In this document: positions 34,298 through 43,100 of the stretch, one piece after another
Layout of the letters: each line of letters opens with the position of its first letter
Numbering within the stretch: the stretch's first letter is position 1
NCBI GenBank assembly: GCA_028820935.1
Contig: JAPPHZ010000038.1
Location: forward strand, 1 to 64,000
Length of the DNA stretch: 64,000 bases
Reading direction: 5' to 3'
Source of the DNA: a bacterium
GTDB taxonomy: Bacteria; Actinomycetota; Acidimicrobiia; Spongiisociales; Spongiisociaceae
Notes under the pieces: model-generated
Seen by the model: the letters and a program-made list of their open reading frames with translations, nothing else
Databases searched by the model: none
What the model was told of the DNA's origin: nothing
Position numbers and translations under genes: made by a program

Positions 34298-34714
34298 TCA
34301 GTGATGCTCGTCAGCGAAGTCCCATGCGCGCAGTGCGCCGGGTTCGAGCCGGACAAGAACGCCCGGGGGTAGTCCGGCCAGGTAGTCGTCTACTTCCGCT
34401 GCGGCGACGTAGCGCTCGACGATCCGGCGGTCGACTTCGGGACTCTGGTGCAACAGCCGAGCGGAACCGCGTATCTCCAGGCCCCGCATGGGCGGTTCGG
34501 CCTCCGCCACCACGACCGACGCCCGCGGGTCACGCCTCAGGTGCCTCGCCTTCACGTCGTTGCGGCCGATAGCGATGTTGAACCCGCCGTGCCGCCACTC
34601 GAACCACACGGGCGACAGCAGGACCAGACCGTCCCGGCGGTAGGTCGCGAGCGTCGCCAGGAGCGGGCGATCGAGCATGTCACCCAAGTCCTCGGCGGCA
34701 AGACCGGTTCGCAT
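34298..34714 (-). CDS. PPOX-fold (pyridoxamine-phosphate-oxidase-like) protein
   Basis: A 138-residue split-barrel protein, of the small flavin- or F420-binding kind common in actinobacteria. It has LATLATYRRDGLVLLSPVWFEW, NDVKARHLRRDPRASVVVAE and RGLEIRGSARL in the usual order. The member could use F420, FMN or heme; the sequence does not decide it. Convergent with the low-GC membrane protein, with nine bases between stops. Confidence 0.82.
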   Translation of the reverse strand: MRTGLAAEDLGDMLDRPLLATLATYRRDGLVLLSPVWFEWRHGGFNIAIGRNDVKARHLRRDPRASVVVAEAEPPMRGLEIRGSARLLHQSPEVDRRIVERYVAAAEVDDYLAGLPPGVLVRLEPGALRAWDFADEHH

Positions 34715-34832
34715 GGCCGGATTCTATGCCACGCGCCGGCCAGGCCTGATCTATGCCGGTCGGCCTCTCTAGTACTGTGCCGGATCAAGCCACCCAGCGC
34801 GGAGGGCAGGCAACCGACTACTAGGAGCGACC

Positions 34833-35735
34833 ATGGTTACCGTCGACTGCCATCACTACATCGGATTGACGCCGAGCCAGGTTCCGAAGTGGTGGATGGA
34901 GGAGATGTACCTGCCATACGGAGGCACGGGCGTCTCCCGGTATGGTCAGGACATCGTGGACATGATCGACGATGCCGGAATCGACATCGCGATCGTGCAG
35001 GGCGGCGATATCCGGCGTACCACCTCGCATCCGGATCATCCCGGCGACCACGGGGTGTACATCCCGAACGAGTGGATCGCCGAAGAGGTGGCGAAGCACC
35101 CGGGCCGGCTCCTCGGCCAAGTTGCGGTCGATCCGTTGCGCGATCCGCAGGACGCCTTGGCCGAAACCGAGTACTTCATCAAGGAGCACGGGTTCGTGGC
35201 CCTCGCGCTCAAGACCGCCTACCACGACCACGCCATCAACGACCGCCGGGTGTATCCCTTCTATGAGAAGTGCATAGAGCTCGACGTTCCCGTGGACCTT
35301 TTCACGGGGTGGACGCCGATCATCAACGCTCCGATGAAGTACTCGAATCCAATCCTCCTCGACGACGTGGGCAGGGAGCTCCGCGACCTGAAGGTCGTCT
35401 TCTACCTGGCCTTTCCATGGATCGATGAGGGAATCGCCGTTGCTGCCCGCCATCCGAACTTCTACATGGACCTAGCGTGGTTCGGAGGGGGGAGCGCCGA
35501 GCAACTCTACGACGCGCTGCTGAAGATCAAGGACTTCGGCTGCATCGACCGGGCCTTGTACGGATCGGACGGGAACGACAAGATCAGGATCGGTAAGAAC
35601 GTGGCGACCGTTCCCGAGCTGTTCTACGCCGTGAACGAGGTCGCCGCGAGGCGGGGCACGGCCGAAATCTCAGACGACGAGATGGAAGCCATCATGGGGG
35701 GCACCGCCAACCGACTCTACAAGCTCGGACTCTAG
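34833..35735 (+). CDS. Amidohydrolase-2 family protein, paralogue 4 (metal site most altered)
   Basis: A 300-residue member of the paralogue set and the most altered: the N-terminal HxH is lost (DCHHYIG, so one His remains in register), DLFTGW has Phe for the His, and FYLAFPW lacks the AHLG His. GSDGNDK keeps the Asp. The shared blocks IRRTTSHPDHPGDH and NDRRVYPFYEKCIELD are intact, so the fold is clearly conserved. A metal centre of the normal type seems impossible. Confidence 0.82.
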   Translation: MVTVDCHHYIGLTPSQVPKWWMEEMYLPYGGTGVSRYGQDIVDMIDDAGIDIAIVQGGDIRRTTSHPDHPGDHGVYIPNEWIAEEVAKHPGRLLGQVAVDPLRDPQDALAETEYFIKEHGFVALALKTAYHDHAINDRRVYPFYEKCIELDVPVDLFTGWTPIINAPMKYSNPILLDDVGRELRDLKVVFYLAFPWIDEGIAVAARHPNFYMDLAWFGGGSAEQLYDALLKIKDFGCIDRALYGSDGNDKIRIGKNVATVPELFYAVNEVAARRGTAEISDDEMEAIMGGTANRLYKLGL

Positions 35736-35766
35736 ATCCGACCCAGCCGGGCGCTGGCAGGTGCCG

Positions 35767-35806
35767 AAAAGAGGCGCTGCCCCTCCTCTCGGAGAGGCAG
35801 CGCTCT
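35767..35806 (-). terminator. Rho-independent terminator
   Basis: On the minus strand the stem AGAGCGCTGCC ... GGCAGCGCCTC is followed by TTTT, 20 bases after the stop of the second NMT1-type binding protein. The opposite strand has no T-run, so it mainly serves the minus-strand operon. Confidence 0.8.
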
Positions 35807-35825
35807 ATCCGGCGAGGATTCGCTT

Positions 35826-37007
35826 CTAACAGTCCAGCAGCGAGGATCCGCAGCCCTCGTAGGCGGACTCGAGAATCGAGATGTCGTAGACGTCGGCGGC
35901 GTCCGGTACGGATTCGAGCCCGGTAGCCGTCAGCACGTAACCGTTCTGGATGTTCTGGATCTGGTCGAGATCGAACCAGAACAGGCCCTTCTCATCGGTG
36001 AGGGGGCTGGTCATCAGGGGTATCTGTGCTTCATGGATCGGGAACTGGTCCTCGAGAACCAGGCCGAGATCGACCCCGCCCCACGTGTTCATAACCAGGT
36101 CTATGGCGTGGGCAGGATCGTTGAAGGCGTACTCCCAGCCCCTGATGTTGGCCCGGAGGAAGCCCACGATCGCTTCGCGATTGTTGTCCATGAACTCTGT
36201 CGTCGTGAAGAACAGGTCCTGGTAGGCGGGCAGACCCATCTCGCTGAACGTCCAGCTGACGTTGCAGATCCCCTGCGCGTTCAGCGGGAGGGGATGGCTG
36301 TTGACCCAGATCAGCATGCCGTCGACCGTTCCGTCGACCACCGGCGACATGTCCCAGCCGGCCGGAATCAGCTCGTAGGTGCCGGGCTCCAGCCCGTTGG
36401 CGGTCAGCAACGCATCGATCAGGAATCCGTCGGTGGTGCCGCCTGCGATCTTCTTTCCGGCGATGTCGGCCGGCGAGTTGATCGGGTTGTCGCAGAGCGA
36501 GCCGATGCCGGTCGGGTCGGACTGCATCCTGACGCCGAACACGACGAAGTCCGCTCCCTCGGACATGGCCAGAGCGAGCGAGAACGGATCGGTGACGCCG
36601 ATATCGGCAGCTCCACCCGCAACCACCTGGGTCGAGTTGGGCACGTTCGGGCCACCGTGCTCGATCGTAACGTGGATGTTCTCGTCGTCGAAGAATCCTT
36701 GCTCCACGGCCTCGTAGAGCCCCATGAAGCCGGGATCGGCGATCCAGCTCAGCCGCAGTCTTATGTCGGTCGGCTCGGCAGGAGCGGGTGCCGCGGTGGT
36801 CGTCGGGGCGGCCGTGGTGGTCGTAGCTGCCGCAGTGGTCTCGGTCATCTCGGCCTCGGTCGTGGTCGGCGCGGCCGTAGTGGTCGGCGCGGCCGTGGCC
36901 TGCGTTGCCTGCGTCTCGGCAGGCTCGTCGTCTCCGCAGGCGACCGCCAAGAGCGCGAGGAGCGCCACTACCGATATCCATTTGACCCGCTTCCTCTGGA
37001 TGATCAT
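35826..37007 (-). CDS. NMT1/THI5-like substrate-binding lipoprotein
   Basis: A 393-residue lipoprotein, paralogue of the one at 24131. After the ATG (preceded by AGGAGGAGGACGC) the lipobox LLAVAC is followed by GDDE and a Thr/Ala/Pro linker of about 50 residues. The binding domain has RLSWIADPGFMGLYEAVEQG and GGAADIGVTDPFSLA, and the end GCGSSLLDC has the same Cys pair as the paralogue. It is the last gene of an operon with two separate permeases, separated from them by a 220-base leader with a hairpin. Ligand unknown. Confidence 0.88.
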   Translation of the reverse strand: MIIQRKRVKWISVVALLALLAVACGDDEPAETQATQATAAPTTTAAPTTTEAEMTETTAAATTTTAAPTTTAAPAPAEPTDIRLRLSWIADPGFMGLYEAVEQGFFDDENIHVTIEHGGPNVPNSTQVVAGGAADIGVTDPFSLALAMSEGADFVVFGVRMQSDPTGIGSLCDNPINSPADIAGKKIAGGTTDGFLIDALLTANGLEPGTYELIPAGWDMSPVVDGTVDGMLIWVNSHPLPLNAQGICNVSWTFSEMGLPAYQDLFFTTTEFMDNNREAIVGFLRANIRGWEYAFNDPAHAIDLVMNTWGGVDLGLVLEDQFPIHEAQIPLMTSPLTDEKGLFWFDLDQIQNIQNGYVLTATGLESVPDAADVYDISILESAYEGCGSSLLDC

Positions 37008-37059
37008 GCGTCCTCCTCCTGGTAGTCGCACTCCGACTTTTCGCTAGCTCATTCCGTGC

Positions 37060-37085
37060 GCGGATCGGGGCGAACCGATCCGCGG
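37060..37085 (-). promoter_or_regulatory. Stem-loop between permease and binding-protein genes
   Basis: A perfect 10-bp stem CGCGGATCGG / CCGATCCGCG with a six-base loop lies in the 220-base leader ahead of the binding-protein gene. No T-run follows. Such hairpins between permease and binding-protein genes can stabilise the downstream mRNA and raise binding-protein level, or act as a weak terminator. Function is inferred. Confidence 0.5.
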
Positions 37086-37227
37086 CCCGGATAAGCATAC
37101 CGATGCAGGCTGACCGCTAACCGAGAGGGCCTGCCCCACGACATGATCGGGCGCCCGGTGACCGCTTCCGGCGTATCCGCCGTCTCCGAACGGTCGCGGG
37201 TCCCGATCGACGCCGACCCGCGCTCGC

Positions 37228-38070
37228 TCACGTCCAGCGTTCGATGCCCCGTTCCTCGACCCGGCTGGCGAGTGCGTAGGAGAGAATGGACAGAGCGATT
37301 ATGACCATCGCCGCACCCCAGGCCCGGTCGACATCGAACCGGCTGAACGAGAGCGCGAAGAGCCAGCCCAGGCCCCGGACGCCGGTCAGGTACTCGCCGA
37401 TGACCGCCGCAATGAACGCGACTGCCGCGTTGAGCCGGAATGCGACCAGGAAGTTCGGCATCGCGGCAGGCAATGCGAGTCTCATCAGTTCCACCGTTCG
37501 CGGCGCCCCGAGGCTCCGGAAGACATCCACCGAACCCGCCGGCAAATCCAGAAGACCGGAGTTGACGAGGACGAAGGTGGGGAACATCGACACGATGGCC
37601 GCAATGGCCAGAACCGTGGTGGCGGAGTAGCCCAGCACCTTCGCCATGATCGGAATCGTGGCCACGATGGGAGCGGAGTAGAGCAGGATCATGGAGGTCG
37701 TCAGCAGACCGCGTAACACCCGCGAAAACCAAACTGCGATCGCGGCGGCCACGCCGATGGCGGTCCCGATCGCCAGACCGGCGGCGGCTTCCAGGACGGT
37801 CCGCCAACCGTAGGACCAGTACTCGCCCGGGGCCGACCAGATATCGAAAGCCACCGCGCCCGGTTCCGGGATCACGAGCCGGTGTACACCCCCGAGGGTC
37901 ACCCACGCCTGCCATGCGCCGATGACGAGGACGTAGGGCCAGATGGCGACCAGGAAGCGGCGCGCCAGGGACCGAACGGTCCGCAGCCGGGAGTCACCTG
38001 AATCACCCTCGAGGCCCCTTCGGCTCGATGGATCCTTGACGGTGGCCGGCCTCCCATGGGTAGGTGGCAT
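37228..38070 (-). CDS. NMT1/SsuC-type ABC permease (second domain type)
   Basis: A 280-residue permease with an N-terminal charged segment and about six membrane helices. The coupling loop is LGAPRTVELMRLALPAAMPN. It resembles the C-terminal half of the fused permease at 22433-24028 (both have TTSMI or TTPMI, SAPIVATIPIMAKV or SVPLVATVPIMARV, and VIGEYLTGVRGLGWLFALS-like blocks). Its ATG shares one base with the upstream permease stop (TGATG), so the two are coupled. Confidence 0.87.
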   Translation of the reverse strand: MPPTHGRPATVKDPSSRRGLEGDSGDSRLRTVRSLARRFLVAIWPYVLVIGAWQAWVTLGGVHRLVIPEPGAVAFDIWSAPGEYWSYGWRTVLEAAAGLAIGTAIGVAAAIAVWFSRVLRGLLTTSMILLYSAPIVATIPIMAKVLGYSATTVLAIAAIVSMFPTFVLVNSGLLDLPAGSVDVFRSLGAPRTVELMRLALPAAMPNFLVAFRLNAAVAFIAAVIGEYLTGVRGLGWLFALSFSRFDVDRAWGAAMVIIALSILSYALASRVEERGIERWT

Positions 38071-38837
38071 CAGCGGAACCTGTTGAGCGCGGCCCGCTCG
38101 AGGGCGGCGAACACGGCGAATACCGCGATGGCGATCAGGGATGTGAGAGCGGCCGCCGCCCAAAGGCGGTCAGCGCGGAGACTCCGCATCGAGGTGACGA
38201 TCAGGGCGCCCAGTCCGGGGCGTGATGAGCCGAACCACTCCCCGAAGACCACGCCGAACATGGCCGCCGGGGCGCCGAGCTTGGCGGCGTAGATCAACGA
38301 TGGCACCGCGACCGGCAGCTGCAAGCGCCGGAATCTGGTCCAGCGAGACGATCCCAGGCTGGAGAGGAGGTCATGGTGAGACTGGCGGGCGAGGTAGAAA
38401 CCCGAGGTGATGGCGATGAAGCTGGCGAAGAAGACAGCCAGTAGCGCGAACGTGAACGGCACGGTCTCCTGCGACACGATCATCACCAGGACAGGCCCGA
38501 GCGCGATCCACGGTATCGAGTTGATCAGGGTCGCCATCCTGCCGATGCCCCGGTTCAATGCCGGTGCGAGAAGTCCCAGCACCGCGAGTGCCAGCCCCAG
38601 CAGGATCCCGGCGACGAATCCCTTACCGGCGTCGATGATGGTGGCCCTGGTGGCTCTGGCGAAGACAGGAAGGTTCTCCAGGAACGCCCGGACCACGGCC
38701 GAGAGGGGTTGCCAGTTGCGTCCCAGGAGTTCGAGCCTGCCCACCAGTTCCCAGGCGCCCATCATGAGCAGGACACCGACGGCGCCGAGCACGACCATGG
38801 AGGCTTGCGAGGAGTCCCTGGTCGCGTCCGCGGACAT
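38070..38837 (-). CDS. NMT1/SsuC-type ABC permease (first domain type)
   Basis: A 255-residue permease with six predicted helices. Its coupling loop is LGSSRWTRFRRLQLPVAVPS. It matches the N-terminal half of the fused permease (RGIGRMATLINSIPWIALGP and YAAKLGAPAAMFGVVFGEWFG are nearly identical). It is the first gene of the minus-strand operon of two permeases and a binding protein. No ATPase follows. Confidence 0.87.
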   Translation of the reverse strand: MSADATRDSSQASMVVLGAVGVLLMMGAWELVGRLELLGRNWQPLSAVVRAFLENLPVFARATRATIIDAGKGFVAGILLGLALAVLGLLAPALNRGIGRMATLINSIPWIALGPVLVMIVSQETVPFTFALLAVFFASFIAITSGFYLARQSHHDLLSSLGSSRWTRFRRLQLPVAVPSLIYAAKLGAPAAMFGVVFGEWFGSSRPGLGALIVTSMRSLRADRLWAAAALTSLIAIAVFAVFAALERAALNRFR

Positions 38838-39087
38838 CAGCCGACCGAGGCTCGAATGCCTGCGACGCCGGCCTCGAGAAGCAGCGTCGCCGGAGTCCGA
38901 CCCTTCGTCTGCGGCACGACAAGTCTCCTCACGCCTCGGCTGCCCGCCGACCGTCGAGTGTATCCGGCCCTCATGGCCTGCGCCACAGGGCGCTACGTAC
39001 CCGGTCGTCGCGCCGTCGTTCGGCCTCTGTCTATTCTCCTACCGGTAGCGGCCGCTTCCGGTCCCGCCCAACGCCTGCAGGAGAACC

Positions 39088-39987
39088 ATGGTCACCGTAG
39101 ATTGCCATCTACACCTCACCGAGGTACCGGAGCAGGTCCCCCATTGGTGGATGCAGGAGTTGTACAGGCCGTACGGCGTCGAGTACGGCACCACCGACGG
39201 GGAGTGGATGGTCAATCTGCTCGATCGGTCGGGAATCGACATCGGGATGGTCCAGGGGAGCGACATCCGCCGCACCACCTTCCATCCCGACCATCCCGAC
39301 GAATACGAGGTGTACGTTCCGAACGACTACACGGCCGACCAGGTCGCCAAGTACCCGGACCGGCTGAAGGGCGTCGCGTGCATCGATCCGATGCGGGGTA
39401 TTCCGTGGGCGGTCGAGGAGCTGGAACGGTGCGTGAAGGAGTTGGACTTCCGGGCCCTCAAGCTTGTTCCCAGCTACCAGCTCTACTCCCCGAACGACCG
39501 CAGCCTGGACCCGTTGTACGAAAAGGCCATCGAGCTGGACATCCCGGTGCATTTCTTCACGGGATGGACCCCCATCATCAACGCGTCGCTGGAGTTGGGG
39601 GATCCGTTCCTGCTGGACGGTGTGGGACGACGCTTCCGCGACATGAAGGTCATCGTCGTTATCAACTGGCCCTGGGTGGCCAAGGGGATACTGATGGTGG
39701 CGAAGCATCCCAACTTCCATGCCGATCTCTGTCACTTCGCCGGCGGAGCGCCCGAGCCCCTCCACGATGCGCTGGCCATGCTCAGGTCGTATGTGGCTAC
39801 CGACCGAGCCATGTACGGCTCGGACAACAGCGACAAGATCCGCATCGGTAGAGACTTCGCCGCGGTGCCGGAGCTCTACCGGAGGGTCAACGATGTCGCC
39901 GAGCGGCAGGGCTCGGAAGCGTTCACGGACGAGGAACTGGCCGCGATCATGGGAGGCACCGCCGCTCGCCTCTACAAGCTGAGGTAG
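39088..39987 (+). CDS. Amidohydrolase-2 family protein, paralogue 5 (metal site altered)
   Basis: A 299-residue paralogue. It keeps DCHLH and GSD, but has HFFTGW (Phe for His) and VVINWPW (no AHLG His). It starts at ATG after CAGGAGAACC. It stands four bases before a PhyH-type dioxygenase, which gives the only clear operon partner that is an oxygenase for this paralogue set. It shares the KIRIG motif after GSDNSD with paralogue 4. Confidence 0.83.
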   Translation: MVTVDCHLHLTEVPEQVPHWWMQELYRPYGVEYGTTDGEWMVNLLDRSGIDIGMVQGSDIRRTTFHPDHPDEYEVYVPNDYTADQVAKYPDRLKGVACIDPMRGIPWAVEELERCVKELDFRALKLVPSYQLYSPNDRSLDPLYEKAIELDIPVHFFTGWTPIINASLELGDPFLLDGVGRRFRDMKVIVVINWPWVAKGILMVAKHPNFHADLCHFAGGAPEPLHDALAMLRSYVATDRAMYGSDNSDKIRIGRDFAAVPELYRRVNDVAERQGSEAFTDEELAAIMGGTAARLYKLR

Positions 39988-39991
39988 CAAC

Positions 39992-40864
39992 ATGTTGTCC
40001 CGGGAGCAGATCGACTCCTACAACGAGCACGGCTACGTCGTGGTGAGGGATGTCCTGTCATCCTTCGAGGTCAGCGAGCTGCGACGGGTCACCGATGAGC
40101 TGGTAGAGAGCGCCCGGTTCATGACCGGGAGCGATGAGAGGTTTGATCTGGAGCCCGGTCACACGGCCGATGACGTCCGGGTGCGCCGCATCAAACGTCC
40201 TTCGCTGCACCACGACCTGTACATGTCGATGCTGCATCACCACGCCATCCTCGACATGGTCGCGCAGCTCATCGGCCCGTCCATCCGGTTCACGGGCGAG
40301 AAGCTGAACATGAAGTCCGCGGAGTTCGGCAGCGTGGTGGAGTGGCATCAGGACTGGGGCTTCATGCCGCACACCAACGACGACCTTCTGGCCGTGGGCA
40401 TCGCCATCGACGACACGACCACGGAGAACGGCGCCCTGCTCGTGATCCCCGGCTCCCACCGCCACCCGGTCTACAACCACCACGAGGACGGATACTTCGT
40501 CGGCGCGGTCGGCCGCGAGCACTTCGACCCGGCGGACGCGATTCCCGTAGAGGTCCCGGCCGGCGGGATATCCATCCATCACATCCGCATGTTGCACGGG
40601 TCCCCGCCCAACACGTCCGATCGCCCGCGGCGCGTGTTGTTCCTCGAACTGGCGGCCGCGGACGCCTGGCCGTTGTTCGGCCTCGGCAATTGGGACACCT
40701 GGAGTACATGGGACGAGTACAACGCGTGCCTGCTGAGGGGAGAACCTGTCGTGGAGCCGCGGATAGCGGACGTCCCGGTGAGGCTGCCCCATCCGTCCCG
40801 GCCCTGGCCGGGTTCGATATACGCCCTCCAGGAGAACCTGTCGTCCTCCGCATTCTCCGAGTAG
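39992..40864 (+). CDS. Phytanoyl-CoA dioxygenase (PhyH) family protein
   Basis: A 290-residue non-heme iron, 2-oxoglutarate-dependent dioxygenase. The facial triad is His119 and Asp121 (EWHQDW) with His202 (MLHGSPPN), and Arg211 or Arg213 can hold 2-oxoglutarate. The N-terminal block EQIDSYNEHGYVVVRDVLS is typical. The family hydroxylates varied small molecules. It comes four bases after paralogue 5, and 87 bases before the acyl-CoA synthetase, with which it may share a pathway. Confidence 0.87.
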   Translation: MLSREQIDSYNEHGYVVVRDVLSSFEVSELRRVTDELVESARFMTGSDERFDLEPGHTADDVRVRRIKRPSLHHDLYMSMLHHHAILDMVAQLIGPSIRFTGEKLNMKSAEFGSVVEWHQDWGFMPHTNDDLLAVGIAIDDTTTENGALLVIPGSHRHPVYNHHEDGYFVGAVGREHFDPADAIPVEVPAGGISIHHIRMLHGSPPNTSDRPRRVLFLELAAADAWPLFGLGNWDTWSTWDEYNACLLRGEPVVEPRIADVPVRLPHPSRPWPGSIYALQENLSSSAFSE

Positions 40865-40951
40865 GACGGCCTGTGGCCGGGTCGTGCCAACGCCCACCAT
40901 GTCCGTACCCATGCCAGTCCGCCGACTCTCGATCCACTAGGAGCTAGGGAC

Positions 40952-42388
40952 ATGCAAGGCTCGCCCGGGCTCGACGCGATGCTCAAACCCGAGTCGATAG
41001 CGGTCGTCGGCGCCTCCCGTGACAAACCGGGTGCGAGCTGGGTGGACATGTTCGGCCAACTGGTCGACTTCGGCTATCGCGGCCGCCTCTACCCGATCAA
41101 CCCGAAGGCCGACGTCATCCGAGGCCACAAGGCCTATGCCGGCCTCACCGACCTTCCGGAGCCGGTGGATCTCGTGATAATCGGCCTCTCAGCCCGCATC
41201 GTCCCCTGGATTCTCCGCGACTGCGTTGCCACCGGGAACCGCAACGTTCACATCTTCTCGGCCGGTTTCGGCGAGACGGGTGAGGAGCAGGGGAAAGCTC
41301 TCCATGACGAGATCACGCAGATCGCGGTCGACGGTGGTCTACGGGTGATCGGTCCCAACAGCATGGGTGTCTTCTCGCCGAGACTCCGGTTGGTCACCTG
41401 GGCCGGGGCGCCGGAGGCGGTCGGATCGGTCGGGATTCTCACCCAGAGCGGCGGCTTCGCCGACGGGATCATCGGGTACGGCTCCCAGATCGGGCTCTCG
41501 TTCAGCACCGTCGTCAACTACGGAACGGGCCTGACGGTCGATGCATCGGATCTGGTGGAGTACCTCTCGGACGATCCGGAGACGGACGCCATCGGGGTGT
41601 ATCTGGAAGGAGTCGCCGACGGCCGCCGGCTCCTCGAGGCCGTCGCCCGGACGACCCCGGACAAACCGGTCGTCATGGTGAAGCCGGGCGCCAGCCGGGC
41701 CGCCCGCCGGACCGCTGCCTCCCACACGGGCTCCCTGGCGGGCGACGACCGCATCTGGCAGGGGTTCTTCGCGCAGAGCGGAGCGATCCGGGTCGATACG
41801 GTCCAGGACATGGCGCACACGATCGACGCCCTGAAACGGCTCCCGCGGCCGGCCGGGCACGGAGTCGCCATCGTGGGCACGGGAGGGGGGAGCAGCGTGG
41901 TGGCGGCCGACGCATGCAGCCGAGCCGGCCTTGAGGTTCCGCCGCTGTCCGCCGAGGCCCGGGCCGAGCTTCGTGTGACCATTCCTGCGGCCGGCAACAT
42001 CATCACGAATCCGGTAGACGCGCACGATGTCATGACCGACCCGGCGCAGATGCCTCCCGTGCTGGAGGTGCTCAGCTCGCAGGACTATCTCGACATGGTG
42101 GTCGTGTACTTCCACGTCGACTGGATGTACGACGTGGCGCCCGACCGCATAGCCGCGCTGGCCACCTTCCTCGCCAAGTCGGGCTCCGCGCACATGAACG
42201 GCAAGCCGCTGGTAGCAACATGGCGCTCCTACCGTTCGGGACCCGAGTACCGCACGGTCATCCGGGAGATGCGGCAAATACTTCTCGACGGAGGCATCCC
42301 GGCGTTCCCGGACATCGACTCCACGGCCCGAACCCTGGCCCGGCTGGCCGACTACTCAGGTTTCGTGACCGCGGCGAAGGCAACATGA
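40952..42388 (+). CDS. NDP-forming acyl-CoA synthetase, alpha-type subunit
   Basis: A 478-residue protein with a CoA-binding domain (SIAVVGASRDKPGASWVDMF), a succinyl-CoA-ligase-like domain (IGPNSMGVFS, LTQSGGFADGIIGYGSQIG) and the phospho-His in AASHTGSLAG. Together with the next gene it forms an ADP- or GDP-forming acyl-CoA synthetase that makes a CoA thioester or, in reverse, ATP from one. It has a good ribosome binding site (AGGAG) and overlaps the next ATG by four bases. Confidence 0.88.
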   Translation: MQGSPGLDAMLKPESIAVVGASRDKPGASWVDMFGQLVDFGYRGRLYPINPKADVIRGHKAYAGLTDLPEPVDLVIIGLSARIVPWILRDCVATGNRNVHIFSAGFGETGEEQGKALHDEITQIAVDGGLRVIGPNSMGVFSPRLRLVTWAGAPEAVGSVGILTQSGGFADGIIGYGSQIGLSFSTVVNYGTGLTVDASDLVEYLSDDPETDAIGVYLEGVADGRRLLEAVARTTPDKPVVMVKPGASRAARRTAASHTGSLAGDDRIWQGFFAQSGAIRVDTVQDMAHTIDALKRLPRPAGHGVAIVGTGGGSSVVAADACSRAGLEVPPLSAEARAELRVTIPAAGNIITNPVDAHDVMTDPAQMPPVLEVLSSQDYLDMVVVYFHVDWMYDVAPDRIAALATFLAKSGSAHMNGKPLVATWRSYRSGPEYRTVIREMRQILLDGGIPAFPDIDSTARTLARLADYSGFVTAAKAT

Positions 42389-43068
42389 TGGAGACCGGGG
42401 CCGATCTGTCGGGTCGAGCGGGCGACACGCGGTCATTGTCGGAGTTCGAGAGCCGCAAGATCCTCGTCAGCTATGGCATTCCCGTGGTGGCGACGACCCT
42501 CGTCACCACGCAGCAAGAGGCTGTGGACGCGGCCACCGGCACCGGATACCCCGTGGTGTTGAAGGGATGCGGCGCCGGTCTGACCCACAAGTCGGAGGCC
42601 GGAGTCGTCAAGCTGAACCTCAACACAGGCGCCGAAGTCGCATCGGCGTTCACAGCCATCGAGACCGCCGCAGCCGGAGCGCTGGACGGCATCCTGGTGC
42701 AGCCCCAGATCAAAGGAACCCGTGAGTTGGTGGCCGGCATGATCCGGGACCCCCAGTTCGGCCCCTGTGTGATGTTCGGCCTGGGCGGCATCTTCACCGA
42801 GGTCCTGGACGACGCCTGCTTCCGGATAGCCCCGTTAGAGGAACGCGACGCACTGGCGATGATGGACAGCACCCGAGGCTCGGCAATCCTCGGCCCCGTC
42901 CGCGGCACCGCTCCCGCAGACCGCTCCGCCCTGTCAAGAGTCCTGATATCCCTAGGCCGCATCGGCCTGGAGCACGACCAGGTCGAAGCGATCGACGTCA
43001 ACCCCCTCCTACTCCAGGAGAACGGCGCCCCCGTGGCAGTAGATGCCGCCATCTGGCTAACTCTGTAG
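42385..43068 (+). CDS. NDP-forming acyl-CoA synthetase, beta-type (ATP-grasp) subunit
   Basis: A 227-residue ATP-grasp protein. It starts at the ATG of an ATGA overlap. It has LSEFESRKILVSYGIPV, GYPVVLKGCGAGLTHKSEAG (nucleotide binding), VQPQIKGTRELVAGM, and IDVNPLLLQENGAPVAVDA at the end. In many organisms this subunit is fused to the alpha subunit; here they are separate. The last bases use T-rich, rare-codon-like synonyms compared with the start, but the frame is intact. Confidence 0.88.
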   Translation: MMETGADLSGRAGDTRSLSEFESRKILVSYGIPVVATTLVTTQQEAVDAATGTGYPVVLKGCGAGLTHKSEAGVVKLNLNTGAEVASAFTAIETAAAGALDGILVQPQIKGTRELVAGMIRDPQFGPCVMFGLGGIFTEVLDDACFRIAPLEERDALAMMDSTRGSAILGPVRGTAPADRSALSRVLISLGRIGLEHDQVEAIDVNPLLLQENGAPVAVDAAIWLTL

Positions 43069-43100
43069 GGCTATGCCGAATGGCGAGCCACATGCTGGTG

